DNA of 36,901 bases from contig DHZF01000073.1 in NCBI GenBank assembly GCA_002414505.1, positions 17,762-54,662 of the forward strand. Direction: 5' to 3'. Below, in pieces: positions 23,249-32,636 of the stretch (the stretch's first letter is position 1; the number at the start of each line of letters is the position of its first letter). The translations under genes and the position numbers were made by a program. Below the pieces are notes generated by a model that was not told where the DNA came from, made no database searches, and was given only the letters and a program-made list of their open reading frames with translations. Source of the stretch: Hyphomonas sp. UBA5111. GTDB taxonomy: Bacteria; Pseudomonadota; Alphaproteobacteria; Caulobacterales; Hyphomonadaceae.

Positions 23249-26200
23249 CTATTCGGCAGCTGGCAGGGACCGGTCGGCGGGTTCGTTTTCGTTCGCGGAA
23301 GCGGGGCCACTGCTTATCTGGCGATGAGCTTCGCGTTTGCCCCGGATCCGGTCCTTCAGACGTCCCGCCCACCGGCCGATGCGGTGCGGCGCGAGCAGCC
23401 AGACCGGCGTAACCAAGAGGATCATGAGGGTCGAGAAGCCGAGGCCGAAGACCACAGCCGTTGCCAGCTGTACCCACCATTCGGAACTTGCGCCGCCGAA
23501 ATTGATCGAGCCTTCGAAGAAATTGACGTTCATCTGGATGATCATCGGCAGCAGGCCGCAGATCGTGGTGCCGGTGGTCAGCAGGATTGGACGGATCCGC
23601 TGGGCGGCTGTCGCAACCGCGGCTTCCTCCGGCGTGCGGCCATCGCTGAGCAGGCGGTTATAAGTGTCGATCAGCACGATATTATTGTTTACCACGATGC
23701 CGGCGAGGGCGACGATGCCTGTGCCGATCATCAGCTGGGAGACGTAAGGCAGCACCAGCTGGATGCCGACCAGAACGCCGGCGGTCGAGATGATTACGGC
23801 CGTCAGGGTCAGGAAGACCTGCCAGAAATTGTTGAACTCCCACAGCAGGATGATGGCCATCATGAACAGCATGGCGAGCAAGGCCCCCCGGAAGAAGGCG
23901 GCGGCATCGGCGCTGTCTTCATCCGCGCCTTCAAAACGCACCTCGACAGTGCCGGGAATATCCTGTTCCGCGACCCATGCCTTGACCTCTTCCACGATGG
24001 CCGCGCCGGCACCCTGTTCCAGGGCATTGGCGCGCACATCGATCACGCGGGCGCCATCCCGGCGGATGATCTGGCTGACGCGCGGGGCCGGGACACGGTC
24101 CACGAACAGGGAGAGCGGAACATTGCCGCGCGGCGTGGCGATGCGGAGATCGTCGATTGCGCTGGCGCTGCGGTCTGCCTGCGGGAAGCGGACACGGATA
24201 TCGACTTCATCCTGGGCGTCATCGGGGCGGTAGCGGCCCACGAGCACACCATTGGTGACAAGCTGGACGGCGGCGCCGACCTGGCTGATGTCGAGGCCAT
24301 ATTTGCCGGCTTCGGCGCGGTCGACCTCAAGCTGGTATTCAATGCCGGGCAGGGGGCGTGTGTCTTCGACTTCCCGCAAATCGGACCGGGAATCGAGATA
24401 GTCGCGGATCATCCGTGCGGCGGTATTGAGCGCGGGCGCATCTTCCGAGAGCAGCGCGATCTGGACGTCCTTGCCGGAGGGAGGGCCCTGCTCGCGGGCG
24501 GCAATCTCGAAGCGCAGGCCTGGCACCTCGCTGAGCCGGTCACGGATATTCGCCAGTGTGCGGCGCCCATTGTGGACGCCGTCCGCTGTGGCGAGATCGA
24601 TCAGGAGCTGGCCGACCGTATCGCTGGGCTTGCTGGAGGATCCATCCATGGAGAAGATGGCGCCCCCGGAATTGCCGGCCTCGGTCGAGATGTCTTCCAC
24701 GCCGTCCATGCTGGCGATCGCGGCTTCGGCGCGCCGGACGAGGGAGAGTTGTTCTGCGGTCGACAGGCTGCCTTGCGCCTGAACGAAGACGAAGGCCTGT
24801 TCCGGTTCGACATCCAGGAAGAGTTCGGATTTGTGCGGAGTGGAGCCGAACCAGATGAAGATCGCAATCACACCGGCAATGGCCACGCCGGTTACGGCGA
24901 GCGGCCGTGCGATCAGCGATTTGATCAGTTTGACATAGCCGCCCAGCCAGCCGGTGGCGGCTTCGGGGTCTGCATCGGAGGCAAGGGCTGCAAGGCTTTC
25001 ATTGGTGCCGTCCGGGCGGGCGCCGATGACCGAGCCGAGCACAGGCAGGAAGATCAGGGCCATGACCAGGGAGGCCGACAGCACGAAGATCAGCGTGATC
25101 GGCAAATAGGCCATGAATTTGCCGGGCATCGAATTCCAGAACAGGAACGGGATGAAGGCCGCGAGCGTGGTGGCGGTGGAGGCGACAACCGGCCAGAACA
25201 TGCGCATGCCGGCCATGGCATAGGCGTCCTTGCGGTCCAGTCCTTCCGCCATTTTCCGGTCGGCATATTCCGTGACCACGATGGCGCCATCGACGAGGAT
25301 ACCGACCGCGATGACCATGCCGAACATGACCATCATGTTGATCGTGTAGCCGAACGCGCCAAGCAGCAGGAAGGCCATGACGAAGGATGCCGGGATCGAG
25401 ATACCGACCAGCAGCGCCGAGCGCAGACCAAGGGCAGCGACACAGATGACCATGACCAGCACGACGGCGGTGATGATCGAGTTCTGGAGTTGTCCGAGCT
25501 GGTCGCCGATCAGTTCGGACGCGTCGGAGGTGATGCGGACATTGACGGTGTTGGGCCAGCTTTCCTGCTGGGCCGCGACCGTGTCGCGCACGAAATTTGC
25601 CGTGTCGAGAATGTTCGCGCCGGAGCGTTTGACGATCTGGAGTTGCAGGGCCGGTTCGCCATTGAAGGTCGCATAGCCGGTCGGATCCTTGTAAGTGCGG
25701 CGGATCTCGGCGACGTCGGACAGGGTGACCGTGGCGGTGTCGGAGCGTTTGACCGGCAGGTTCAGGGCGTCCTGAGCCGACCGGATCAGACCGGGCACCT
25801 TGACGGCAAAGCTGCCCTCGCCGGTATCGATCTGGCCGGCGGGCACGAGCTGGTTGTTCGCGGTGACGACCGAATAGATGTCCTGATAGGACAAATTGTA
25901 GGTCTCAAGCTTGACCGGATCGACGATGATTTCGAGCACGTCTTCGCGCTGGCCGATGATGTTGGCTTCCAGCACGCCGGGATTGCGTTCGAGCAAATCC
26001 TGCAGCGTTTCGGCGATGTCATTGAGGCCGCGTTCCGGGGCCTGACCGAACAAATTCACGACCATGATCGGAAATTGCGAGGCATTCACTTCGGTGATGA
26101 TCGGCTCGCGCGCATCGGCGGGGAAGAAGCGCTTGGCCAGGTCGACCTTGTCCTTCACGTCCAGTACGGCCTGATCGATGTCGGAATCGATTTCAAATTC

Positions 26201-26482
26201 CAGGACCAGCTGACCGGCGCCTTCCGCGCCGATGCCGGTGAACGTCTTCAGGCCTTCCAGAGACTGGATTTCCTGTTCGATCGGTTTCACCAGCAGGCGT
26301 TCGGCGTCTTCCGGCGTCACACCGGCAAGCGGCACCGTGATGCCGACAAAGGGAATCGGGATGTCGGGGTCGGCTTCCTTGGGCAGACCGACATAGGTTG
26401 CCGTGCCCGCAATGATCGCGCAGATCAGGATGGACAGGACCATCCTGGCGCGCCCGATGGCGCCTTCGACGACGCGGGTCAT
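23249..26482 (-). CDS. RND-family efflux pump inner-membrane permease
   Basis: This 1077-residue proton-driven exporter has the AcrB/HAE layout: a first membrane helix, a large periplasmic porter domain, a central helix bundle, then a repeat of the same plan. Examples of the helices are ILICAIIAGTATYVGL, TAVVLVMVICVAALGL, NMMVMFGMVIAVGILVDGAI and IGTGIVALAGIVVNNNIVLI. In helix 4, Asp398 (AcrB Asp407) is kept, but the next position, Asp408 in AcrB, is Gly399. In helix 10 the AcrB Lys940 position is Asn932. The pump therefore belongs to a subgroup with a different proton relay from AcrB, and the substrate cannot be predicted. The ATG at 26482 overlaps the stop of the adaptor gene by four bases. 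No outer-membrane channel gene is in the window. Confidence 0.93.
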   Translation of the reverse strand: MTRVVEGAIGRARMVLSILICAIIAGTATYVGLPKEADPDIPIPFVGITVPLAGVTPEDAERLLVKPIEQEIQSLEGLKTFTGIGAEGAGQLVLEFEIDSDIDQAVLDVKDKVDLAKRFFPADAREPIITEVNASQFPIMVVNLFGQAPERGLNDIAETLQDLLERNPGVLEANIIGQREDVLEIIVDPVKLETYNLSYQDIYSVVTANNQLVPAGQIDTGEGSFAVKVPGLIRSAQDALNLPVKRSDTATVTLSDVAEIRRTYKDPTGYATFNGEPALQLQIVKRSGANILDTANFVRDTVAAQQESWPNTVNVRITSDASELIGDQLGQLQNSIITAVVLVMVICVAALGLRSALLVGISIPASFVMAFLLLGAFGYTINMMVMFGMVIAVGILVDGAIVVTEYADRKMAEGLDRKDAYAMAGMRMFWPVVASTATTLAAFIPFLFWNSMPGKFMAYLPITLIFVLSASLVMALIFLPVLGSVIGARPDGTNESLAALASDADPEAATGWLGGYVKLIKSLIARPLAVTGVAIAGVIAIFIWFGSTPHKSELFLDVEPEQAFVFVQAQGSLSTAEQLSLVRRAEAAIASMDGVEDISTEAGNSGGAIFSMDGSSSKPSDTVGQLLIDLATADGVHNGRRTLANIRDRLSEVPGLRFEIAAREQGPPSGKDVQIALLSEDAPALNTAARMIRDYLDSRSDLREVEDTRPLPGIEYQLEVDRAEAGKYGLDISQVGAAVQLVTNGVLVGRYRPDDAQDEVDIRVRFPQADRSASAIDDLRIATPRGNVPLSLFVDRVPAPRVSQIIRRDGARVIDVRANALEQGAGAAIVEEVKAWVAEQDIPGTVEVRFEGADEDSADAAAFFRGALLAMLFMMAIILLWEFNNFWQVFLTLTAVIISTAGVLVGIQLVLPYVSQLMIGTGIVALAGIVVNNNIVLIDTYNRLLSDGRTPEEAAVATAAQRIRPILLTTGTTICGLLPMIIQMNVNFFEGSINFGGASSEWWVQLATAVVFGLGFSTLMILLVTPVWLLAPHRIGRWAGRLKDRIRGKREAHRQISSGPASANENEPADRSLPAAE

Positions 26483-27555
26483 GGCTGGGCCCCGCCCCGG
26501 GGGACGGGCATCACTTCAACGCCTTCGGCCAGATAATCCTGACCAATCGAGATCAGGCGCACGGGCGACGGCAGGCCGGTAACCCAGGCGCCGTCAGGCG
26601 TTTCATCTATGACCTTGACGGAGGCGAACTGAACCTTGTTGCGATCATCGACATAGCGCACGCCAAGATCGCCCGCATCTGACAGGGTCAGCAGGCCGGG
26701 AGAGATCAGTGTGGCGGGCACTTCGCCCATTGGAATAAAGAGTTCAGCCGTCACGCCGGCTGCCACCGGATCGTCGCCGGTTTCGAGTTCAGCCTCGATC
26801 CGGAACGTGCGTGTGCCTTCATCCGCCGTGCGGGACACATAACGCAGCTTGGCGGGATAGGTCTTGCCGCTCGGCAGGCGGGCTGTGGCGTCCATCCCGG
26901 TTGCCAGCTGGCCAGCATTGGCTTCGGCCACTTCGACGGACACGATGACCGGGTCCATGTCCACCATCGTGCCGCAAGGCTGGCCGGGGGAGAGATAGTC
27001 GCCCGCCTCGGCGCTCCGGGTTTCGAAGATGCCGTCAAAGGGGGCGCGGATCTGGGTCTTGGAGAGTTCGACGCGGGCCGCATTCACTGAGGCTTCGGCG
27101 GCGTCAACGGCGGCTTTGGCGGAGGCTTCATTATTGGCGGGGGCCAGGCCCTTTTCGGCCAGCGTTCTTGCCGCTTCAAAATCAATCTGGGCGGCATCGC
27201 GGCGCGCTTCAGCCTCTTCGAGACGTGCAGCGCGAGCTTCGACATCGAGCCCGCAGAGCAGCGTGCCGCGCGAGACGCGCGTGCCTTCGCGGACGGGGGT
27301 CGATACGACATTGCCGGACGTGCCGGCTTTCACACTCACGGATTTGTCGGGGGCCGTCAGGCCCTTGGCTTTCAGGCGGATGCCGTGGGTCTGGGCGGTG
27401 ACGACGAAGGTCACCGCTTCCGGGGCGGCGCTGCTCTGTTCGAGGCGCACGTCTTCATGCTGCGTGCTGATGTCGCCGCGAATGAAGCTGCGGACCACAA
27501 ACCAGGTCAGCAAGCCAATAAAGATGGCGATGGCAATTTTGACGGATCGGTTCAC
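26479..27555 (-). CDS. RND efflux periplasmic adaptor (membrane fusion protein)
   Basis: The 358-residue protein has an N-terminal membrane anchor (KIAIAIFIGLLTWFVVRSF). After it come the lipoyl/barrel-sandwich half (VSVKAGTSGNVVSTPVREGT) and an alpha-hairpin coiled coil rich in Ala/Glu (ARLEEAEARRDAAQIDFEAA). The second lipoyl half (KTQIRAPFDGIFETRSAEAG) and beta-barrel and membrane-proximal domains complete it. Such adaptors connect the RND permease to a TolC-type channel. It is the first gene of the operon with the permease, overlapping it by four bases (ATGA at 26479-26482). The 206 bp upstream (27556-27761) hold no gene; no divergent TetR-type repressor is next to it. Confidence 0.93.
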   Translation of the reverse strand: MNRSVKIAIAIFIGLLTWFVVRSFIRGDISTQHEDVRLEQSSAAPEAVTFVVTAQTHGIRLKAKGLTAPDKSVSVKAGTSGNVVSTPVREGTRVSRGTLLCGLDVEARAARLEEAEARRDAAQIDFEAARTLAEKGLAPANNEASAKAAVDAAEASVNAARVELSKTQIRAPFDGIFETRSAEAGDYLSPGQPCGTMVDMDPVIVSVEVAEANAGQLATGMDATARLPSGKTYPAKLRYVSRTADEGTRTFRIEAELETGDDPVAAGVTAELFIPMGEVPATLISPGLLTLSDAGDLGVRYVDDRNKVQFASVKVIDETPDGAWVTGLPSPVRLISIGQDYLAEGVEVMPVPRGGAQP

Positions 27556-27761
27556 GGTTCAGTCTTTCGCACGGCTGGCTGTGTAGCAGATATAGGGCGC
27601 GGCGTCGCCGTAATAAGTCCGCCGGAGACGCATAGTTAACAACCGACTGTTGCGATCCGGCAAAGCTGGCGCCGTGTTTTGAGGGTTCACCGCAAGGTAT
27701 GATTAATAAATGCCCGGATCAGGCCCGCTGAGACGAGGATGGCCGGGCTCAGGGGGCCGGA

Positions 27762-28772
27762 TCAGATCCAGCGGCGCCAGCGGAAGATGGCGAGCATCAC
27801 CAGCGTCGCCACGGCCAGCGACGTCACCAGAATGGCAAAGGCGCCAGCGCTGTCCACACCCGGCATGCCGCCGACATTCACCCCGAACAGGCCCGTCACG
27901 AAGCTGATCGGAAGGAACACTGCTGACAGGATCGACAGAACGAACAGGCGTTGGTTCATGACCTCGGCGCGTTCCTCGATGACCTGTTCCTGCAATACGG
28001 TGCAGCGATCCCGGATGGTGTCGAGTTCCTCCGCAAGCCGGGTCACCCGGTCGGCGGATTCCCGCAGGAAGAGCAGGTCGTGATCGGAGAACAGGCCAGA
28101 CTGGGTGCCCTCGCGGACCAGTTGGGCAAGCGCCTCGCGCTGCGGCAGGATATAACGTCGGACCTGCAGAACACGGCGGCGCAGTTCCGACAGTTTCGAC
28201 CTCGGCAAGCGCGTGCCGGGGTCCAGCAGATCATCTTCGAACTGGTCGGCCTGTTCGTCGAAGCGGGAGACTTCCGGTTCCATCCGGTCGGTCAGCGCAT
28301 CGGCGAGCGCGGCCACCAGTCCGCCTGTGGTACTGGGCGCATTGCCCGCTTTCACCTTGGCCTCAATGTCGCGCGTCGCCTGGATCGGCTTGGCGCGGAG
28401 TGAGATCAACGCGGTCTCGCTGGCCCACATGCGCAGGGCGAGCATGTCTTCCAGCGCCTCGCCTTCATTGAGGTTCATGCCGCGCAAATTGATAAGGAAT
28501 CCCGGCCCGTGACGCGTCGAGCGCGGCCTTGTGTCTTCCTGCAGGAGTGCCTCGGTGGCGATGCGGTCGAGCCCGCTCTGGCGCGTGAGCCATGTCTGCG
28601 CCTCCGGCGACCGCCGGTTGAGATGCAGCCAGTGCCGGCTGAACTCCTTCAGCCGGCCAGAGGTCACATCCGCCCAGCTGAGCGGCGAGACGGTGCCGTC
28701 CGCCGCAAAGCCATACCCGAAGACGAGCGGCGCCGTCATTGCGTCAATCGAAGCGGGGAGCGGCGTAACCAT
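27762..28772 (-). CDS. CorA/ZntB-family divalent metal transporter
   Basis: The 336-residue protein has a large N-terminal cytoplasmic alpha/beta and helical domain and two C-terminal membrane helices (VLSILSAVFLPISFVTGLFG and AILVTSLAVATLVMLAIFRW). The loop after the first helix reads GVNVGGMPG. In CorA this is GMN; GVNVGG-x-PG is typical of ZntB-like proteins that move Zn2+ with protons, so zinc or cadmium is more likely than magnesium (inferred from family). The family assembles as a pentamer in the inner membrane. The ATG at 28772 is chosen; 28739 is an in-frame alternative. It starts six bases after the amidase stop, so the two form an operon. Confidence 0.9.
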   Translation of the reverse strand: MVTPLPASIDAMTAPLVFGYGFAADGTVSPLSWADVTSGRLKEFSRHWLHLNRRSPEAQTWLTRQSGLDRIATEALLQEDTRPRSTRHGPGFLINLRGMNLNEGEALEDMLALRMWASETALISLRAKPIQATRDIEAKVKAGNAPSTTGGLVAALADALTDRMEPEVSRFDEQADQFEDDLLDPGTRLPRSKLSELRRRVLQVRRYILPQREALAQLVREGTQSGLFSDHDLLFLRESADRVTRLAEELDTIRDRCTVLQEQVIEERAEVMNQRLFVLSILSAVFLPISFVTGLFGVNVGGMPGVDSAGAFAILVTSLAVATLVMLAIFRWRRWI

Positions 28773-28778
28773 ACGGGA

Positions 28779-30290
28779 TCAGAGCGCCGAGACCGGCGGC
28801 GTCCGGGAAATCCAGGGCCGTGTCATTTCCAGCTGCATGGCCAGTTCGAACAGGAGATCATCCTGGCCACGCTTGGCGGAGAACATGGAGCCTATGGGCA
28901 GGCCGCCTGACGACCAGGAGAGCGGGACGCTCATGGAGGCAGCGCCCGACACATTCATCGGCGCTGTAAAGGCCGCAAAGTTCAATACGCTTTCCATGAC
29001 GGTGTCGAAATCTCCATCGGGGGCCTGATCACCGATCGGCACGGCAGGGCTGCCGGTCACCGGTGTGAGTAGCACATCCATGTCGTTGAACCAGTCATCA
29101 TAGGCGGCTTCGAAGGCCTTCAGATAGCCAATGATTTCCGGGAATTCCGATTGGCGCGCCTGGAACATCGAGACAAGGCCCAGCGTCCAGGGCTCGACAA
29201 TGTCCGGGCCGATAGGCTTGCCGGAATAGGCGCTGGCCTGCTGGGCAAACTCGGCGGCCCCGGCGGCCCAGTACATCAGGAATTTGTCGGTGAATTCCGC
29301 GCCATTCAGCGGCACCTTGTAGTCGATCACCTCATGACCGAGCTCGCGGCAGAGCTGGGCGACGTCCTCGAGCGCTGCCGTGGTCTCCGGCGAGACATGG
29401 GTGCCACTGATGGATTCAGGCGCAAAGCCGATCCGGAGCGGCCGGTTGAGCGTCGAGATTTCCCCGAGCGGCGTATAGGCGCCGTCATTCTTTTCCGCGA
29501 CGCGGAAAAGCTCGATCGAATCCTGCACCGTGATGGTCACGGCATGGTTCACTGAAATGTCCACGGGCGGGGCGTTGCCTGCATTCCGCGCATCCAGGCG
29601 GCCGCGCGATGGTTTCAGCCCGAACACGCCGCAGGTGGAGGCGGGGATGCGGATCGATCCGCCGCCATCGCTGGCATGGGCGAAGGGCACAACCCGCGCC
29701 GCGACCAGAGCAGCCGCTCCGCCGGATGAACCGCCCGGCATACGCGACAGGTCCCACGGATTGTGCGTGGCGCCGGTGACCAGCGGCTCGGTGGTTGAGG
29801 TCAGGCCCATTTCCGGCGTGGTGGACTTGCCGAGCGATACGACTCCCGCGTTCCGCCAGGCTGTGGCGAAGGGGGAATCCTTTTGCGAAACGTTGCCGAC
29901 AAAGGCGCGGCTGCCCCACAGGGTCTGTGTGCCTTCCCAATCGAGCAAATCCTTGATGAAGGTTGGAACGCCGCTGAACGTCCCCGGCGCCGGATGTGCG
30001 GCTGCGGCGCGCGCCTGGTCAAAGCTGGCCGTGGCAATGGCGTTGAGGTCACCATTCACGGCTTCAGCGCGCGCGATGGCTTTCTCGACCTCAGCAAGGG
30101 AGGTCGTCTCTCCGGAGGCTATGCGGCTGGCAATGGTCAGGCCGCTTTCCCAGCCTTCCGGCGGAACCGCCTTTGCCGCCATCGGGCCCGAGGCGGGCGT
30201 GAGTGTATCGCTGGCCTTCTGGCCACATGCGGCAAGCGCGGTTGCCGCCGCGCCTCCGAGCAAAGCTGCGCGCCGTGTAAATGCGGTCAT
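28779..30290 (-). CDS. Amidase-signature hydrolase with Tat-like lipoprotein signal
   Basis: The amidase-signature (GatA-like) enzyme of 503 residues hydrolyses C-N amide bonds. The Ser-cisSer-Lys triad is visible as Lys113 (FIKDLLDW), Ser188/189 in [11 protein letters not shown] and Ser212 in [11 protein letters not shown]. The N-terminus is unusual for the family: [18 protein letters not shown] combines a twin-arginine with a lipobox (LAAC), so the enzyme is probably exported, perhaps folded through Tat, and lipid-anchored. The ATG at 30290 follows GGGAGGAAA; a frame start at 30356 would bury the signal. Secreted amidases of this group may act on amino-acid amides, peptides or acylated amines; the substrate is unknown. 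It is followed by the CorA/ZntB-like gene. Confidence 0.93.
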   Translation of the reverse strand: MTAFTRRAALLGGAAATALAACGQKASDTLTPASGPMAAKAVPPEGWESGLTIASRIASGETTSLAEVEKAIARAEAVNGDLNAIATASFDQARAAAAHPAPGTFSGVPTFIKDLLDWEGTQTLWGSRAFVGNVSQKDSPFATAWRNAGVVSLGKSTTPEMGLTSTTEPLVTGATHNPWDLSRMPGGSSGGAAALVAARVVPFAHASDGGGSIRIPASTCGVFGLKPSRGRLDARNAGNAPPVDISVNHAVTITVQDSIELFRVAEKNDGAYTPLGEISTLNRPLRIGFAPESISGTHVSPETTAALEDVAQLCRELGHEVIDYKVPLNGAEFTDKFLMYWAAGAAEFAQQASAYSGKPIGPDIVEPWTLGLVSMFQARQSEFPEIIGYLKAFEAAYDDWFNDMDVLLTPVTGSPAVPIGDQAPDGDFDTVMESVLNFAAFTAPMNVSGAASMSVPLSWSSGGLPIGSMFSAKRGQDDLLFELAMQLEMTRPWISRTPPVSAL

Positions 30291-30350
30291 TCTTGTTTCC
30301 TCCCGTTTCCCTTTTGGGCAGCAAACTGTAACGCGCGGGGAGAATTCGCA

Positions 30351-30392
30351 AGACAAAACAAAACGGCCATGCCGGTGGGGGCATGGCCGTTT
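30351..30392 (-). terminator. Intrinsic terminator of sodC
   Basis: AAACGGCCATGC (30361-30372) is the exact reverse complement of GCATGGCCGTTT (30381-30392), with one further C-G pair inside. Read on the minus strand the hairpin is followed by a T-rich run (TTTTGTTTTGTCT, ending about 30351). It lies 22 bases after the sodC stop and just upstream of the amidase gene, separating the two units. Confidence 0.9.
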
Positions 30393-30413
30393 CAGGGTCA
30401 GTTCAGGGACGTC

Positions 30414-31007
30414 CTACTGGATCACACCGCAGGCAACGCGCGCGCCAGCGCCGCCAATCGGCTGGGTCATGTGATCATCTTCACTCTCATGGATGATGAG
30501 GGCGGAGCCGTCTTCGTCGAGCAGGGATTCGAGCGCGGTCAGGCGGGTGAACGCTTCGTACCCGGCCGAGCCATCCTCAGCCACCCAGATATTCGGCAGG
30601 TCGCCCGCTTCCGGACCCTTCGGGTTGAGCAGGCCGTGCGCGCCTTCGATCTTGCCATGATGGCCGCCGGAGGCCTTGAACACGCCGACATCCTCACAGG
30701 TGCCGGTGCCGTGCAAATGGATGCCGTGCCAGCCCGGTGTCAGGCTGCCGGCAGAGAGTTCGACGCGAATGACTTCGCCATTCGGGCCATCGAGGAAGTT
30801 CGCTGTGCCGATTTCCGTACCTTCGGCGCCGATGATGGAGGCCTTGGCGACCATCATGGATGGATACACGCCCTCATCCGGGCCGGGCATCTCTTCTGCT
30901 GTGGGCAAGCCGTTGTCGCTGTCGGGCATTTCCTGGGGTGTCGCGCCCTGCTGGCCACACGCGGCAAGGGCGATTGCGAGCGAAGCGATGGCAGTTCGGG
31001 TGATCAT
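30414..31007 (-). CDS. sodC: Cu,Zn superoxide dismutase, lipoprotein form
   Basis: SodC dismutates superoxide to hydrogen peroxide and oxygen in the envelope. The 197-residue protein has a lipoprotein signal ([15 protein letters not shown]). The copper ligands are present (His97 and His99 in GIHLHG, His116 in GGHH, His173 in IIHE), as are the disulfide pair (Cys104, Cys193) and the active-site Arg190. For zinc, His124 (GAHG) and Asp136 (AGDLPN) are present, but the residue matching human His80 is Glu133 (GPEAGD instead of the usual PH-x-GD). The activity is probably retained but the zinc site is altered. It is divergent from tlyA (66-bp gap) and followed by a strong terminator. Confidence 0.94.
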   Translation of the reverse strand: MITRTAIASLAIALAACGQQGATPQEMPDSDNGLPTAEEMPGPDEGVYPSMMVAKASIIGAEGTEIGTANFLDGPNGEVIRVELSAGSLTPGWHGIHLHGTGTCEDVGVFKASGGHHGKIEGAHGLLNPKGPEAGDLPNIWVAEDGSAGYEAFTRLTALESLLDEDGSALIIHESEDDHMTQPIGGAGARVACGVIQ

Positions 31008-31073
31008 GGGGGTCTCCTGTCAGCTTGGGTCTGATATAGGCGTAACGTCTATGTGGCAGGAAGGCTCCATCAC

Positions 31074-31802
31074 GTGAAGGACCGTGCAGATAAATTGCTC
31101 GTTAGTCTCGGCTTGTTCGATAGCCGGGCGTCCGCGCGCGCGGCGATCGAGGCGGGCCATGTTTCGGCGGATGCAACGGTCGTGTTGAAGCCATCGCAGA
31201 TGCTGTCGGGCGACGAGGAGATCGTCGCAAAGCCAGCACACCCTTATGTCTCGCGCGGCGGGTTGAAGCTGGCGCATGGTGTGACGGCGTTCGGCGTCGA
31301 TCCGGCCGGGCGGATGTGTCTCGACATTGGGGCGTCAACGGGCGGCTTTACCGACGTGCTGCTCAAGGCCGGAGCAAAGCATGTCGTGGCGGTAGATGTG
31401 GGACGGGGCCAGTTCCATACCTCGCTGGCCGGAGACGACCGGGTGACAAGTCTTGAAGCTCAGGATGCCCGGACCCTGAGGGCTGACATGCTGGGCGAGG
31501 CGCCTTCCTTGCTTGTGTGTGATGCGAGCTTCATTTCATTGGAGAAACTGCTCGCCGTGCCGCTGTCCCTTGCGGCCGAGCGCGCCGAATTTGTCGGCCT
31601 GTTCAAGCCGCAATTCCAGGTCGGCCGGGAGCATGTCGGCAAGGGCGGACTGGTGACGAGTACGGAAGTGGCTGACCGCGCCGCTGAGGCTTTCGCGCAA
31701 TGGATGAAGGGGCAAGGCTGGCCCATCCGGGCCTGGACCGACAGCCCGATCACCGGAGGCGACGGCAATGCCGAACGCCTGTTTCATGCGGTTAAGGCTT
31801 AG
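31074..31802 (+). CDS. tlyA: TlyA-family rRNA 2'-O-methyltransferase
   Basis: TlyA methylates the ribose of cytidines in 23S and, in some species, 16S rRNA. The N-terminal S4 RNA-binding domain (about residues 1-60) reads RADKLLVSLGLFDSRASARA. It is followed by PYVSRGGLKLAHG and the FtsJ-like methyltransferase core with motif I LDIGASTGGFTDVLLKAGAK, then VVAVDVGRGQ and LLVCDASFISLEKLL. Lys-Asp-Lys-Glu-type residues are present, including FKPQFQVGREHVGKGG. GTG at 31074 is chosen because AGGAAGG precedes it by nine bases and relatives start there. An in-frame GTG at 31053 is less likely. It converges on the glycine-zipper gene with a four-base overlap. Confidence 0.93.
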   Translation: MKDRADKLLVSLGLFDSRASARAAIEAGHVSADATVVLKPSQMLSGDEEIVAKPAHPYVSRGGLKLAHGVTAFGVDPAGRMCLDIGASTGGFTDVLLKAGAKHVVAVDVGRGQFHTSLAGDDRVTSLEAQDARTLRADMLGEAPSLLVCDASFISLEKLLAVPLSLAAERAEFVGLFKPQFQVGREHVGKGGLVTSTEVADRAAEAFAQWMKGQGWPIRAWTDSPITGGDGNAERLFHAVKA

Positions 31803-32518
31803 TAGTTCTCGTCGTAAAACCCGTCATTGATTTCCCATGTGCCGTCATACGGATCCCGGCAGGCCGTGATGGGATCGCGGATCACCTGGCCATCGGGCAG
31901 GCGGGTTTCGCGTTCAATCGTGCGGCATTCTATGTCGGTGCCCGGCTGAGGCGGCAGGGTCGGTCCCGGCACTGTGGAGGCCGGATAGGTGCGGCTCGGC
32001 GGCGGGACATTCGGATAGTTCATGATTTCCGGGCCGCCATAGAGACCGTTCGTTGTGCGCGGGATGCTGCCGGCCGGATAAGCGCCGGATGAGGCTGGGC
32101 CATATGGCGTCGCCACCTGACAGGGTCGGCTTGTATCCTCAGCAATTGCCCCACCGGCAAAACCGCCGACAATGGCGCCAAGAACGGCGCCGACGGCGAC
32201 TTCATCGGAATTGCCGTTGCCATGATGGTATCCGCCATGACGCCGGTGGCCGCGATAGCCTCTGTATCCGCGATAGTCGCGGTAGTGATAGGCATCGCCA
32301 TCATCGATATTATTGCCAATCGCGCCGCCGATCAGGCCGCCCGCAATCGCGCCGACGAGCACGCCGGCCAGCTGGTCATCCTTACGCTCGCGTTCGCACT
32401 GAACGTTCTGGACCGGAGGGTTGTAGGTATAGCCATACGCGCCCTGGGCAGAGGCCGTGGCAGGGATGGCGAGGCTGGCCATGGCCAGCGCTCCGATGAT
32501 CAGCCATTGGGATTTCAT
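31799..32518 (-). CDS. Exported glycine-zipper envelope protein
   Basis: The 239-residue protein has a Sec signal peptide (LIIGALAMASLAIPATASA). Two glycine-zipper segments, GVLVGAIAGGLIGGAIGNNI and GAVLGAIVGGFAGGAIAED, are typical of outer-membrane-associated 17-kDa-antigen/Rick_17kDa-like proteins. Between them lies a Tyr/Arg/Gly/His-rich stretch with RGYRGYRGHRRHGGYHHG, a short tandem repeat. The C-terminal part is proline-rich and then has two cysteines with ECRTIERETRLPDGQVI. The signal cleavage is normal, with no lipobox. The ATG at 32518 follows AAGGAG. The role is probably structural in the envelope, but not known. It converges on tlyA by four bases. Confidence 0.88.
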   Translation of the reverse strand: MKSQWLIIGALAMASLAIPATASAQGAYGYTYNPPVQNVQCERERKDDQLAGVLVGAIAGGLIGGAIGNNIDDGDAYHYRDYRGYRGYRGHRRHGGYHHGNGNSDEVAVGAVLGAIVGGFAGGAIAEDTSRPCQVATPYGPASSGAYPAGSIPRTTNGLYGGPEIMNYPNVPPPSRTYPASTVPGPTLPPQPGTDIECRTIERETRLPDGQVIRDPITACRDPYDGTWEINDGFYDENY

Positions 32519-32636
32519 CGCAATACTCCTTGTCGCGGATACACGCCCGCCAGTGTCAGCCTATCACACTGGGGGGACGAACCTGAACACGAGGTGAAAA
32601 CTGGACGCGGCAGTCAGCCCGGCACATATTGACGGC

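Noticed and set aside
23324..26536. A plus-strand open frame of about 1070 codons opposite the RND permease
   Set aside because: It is exactly antisense to a clear RND gene. Its translation is rich in Asp/His/Gly/Arg with no fold pattern, which is the usual mirror of GC-rich codon bias.
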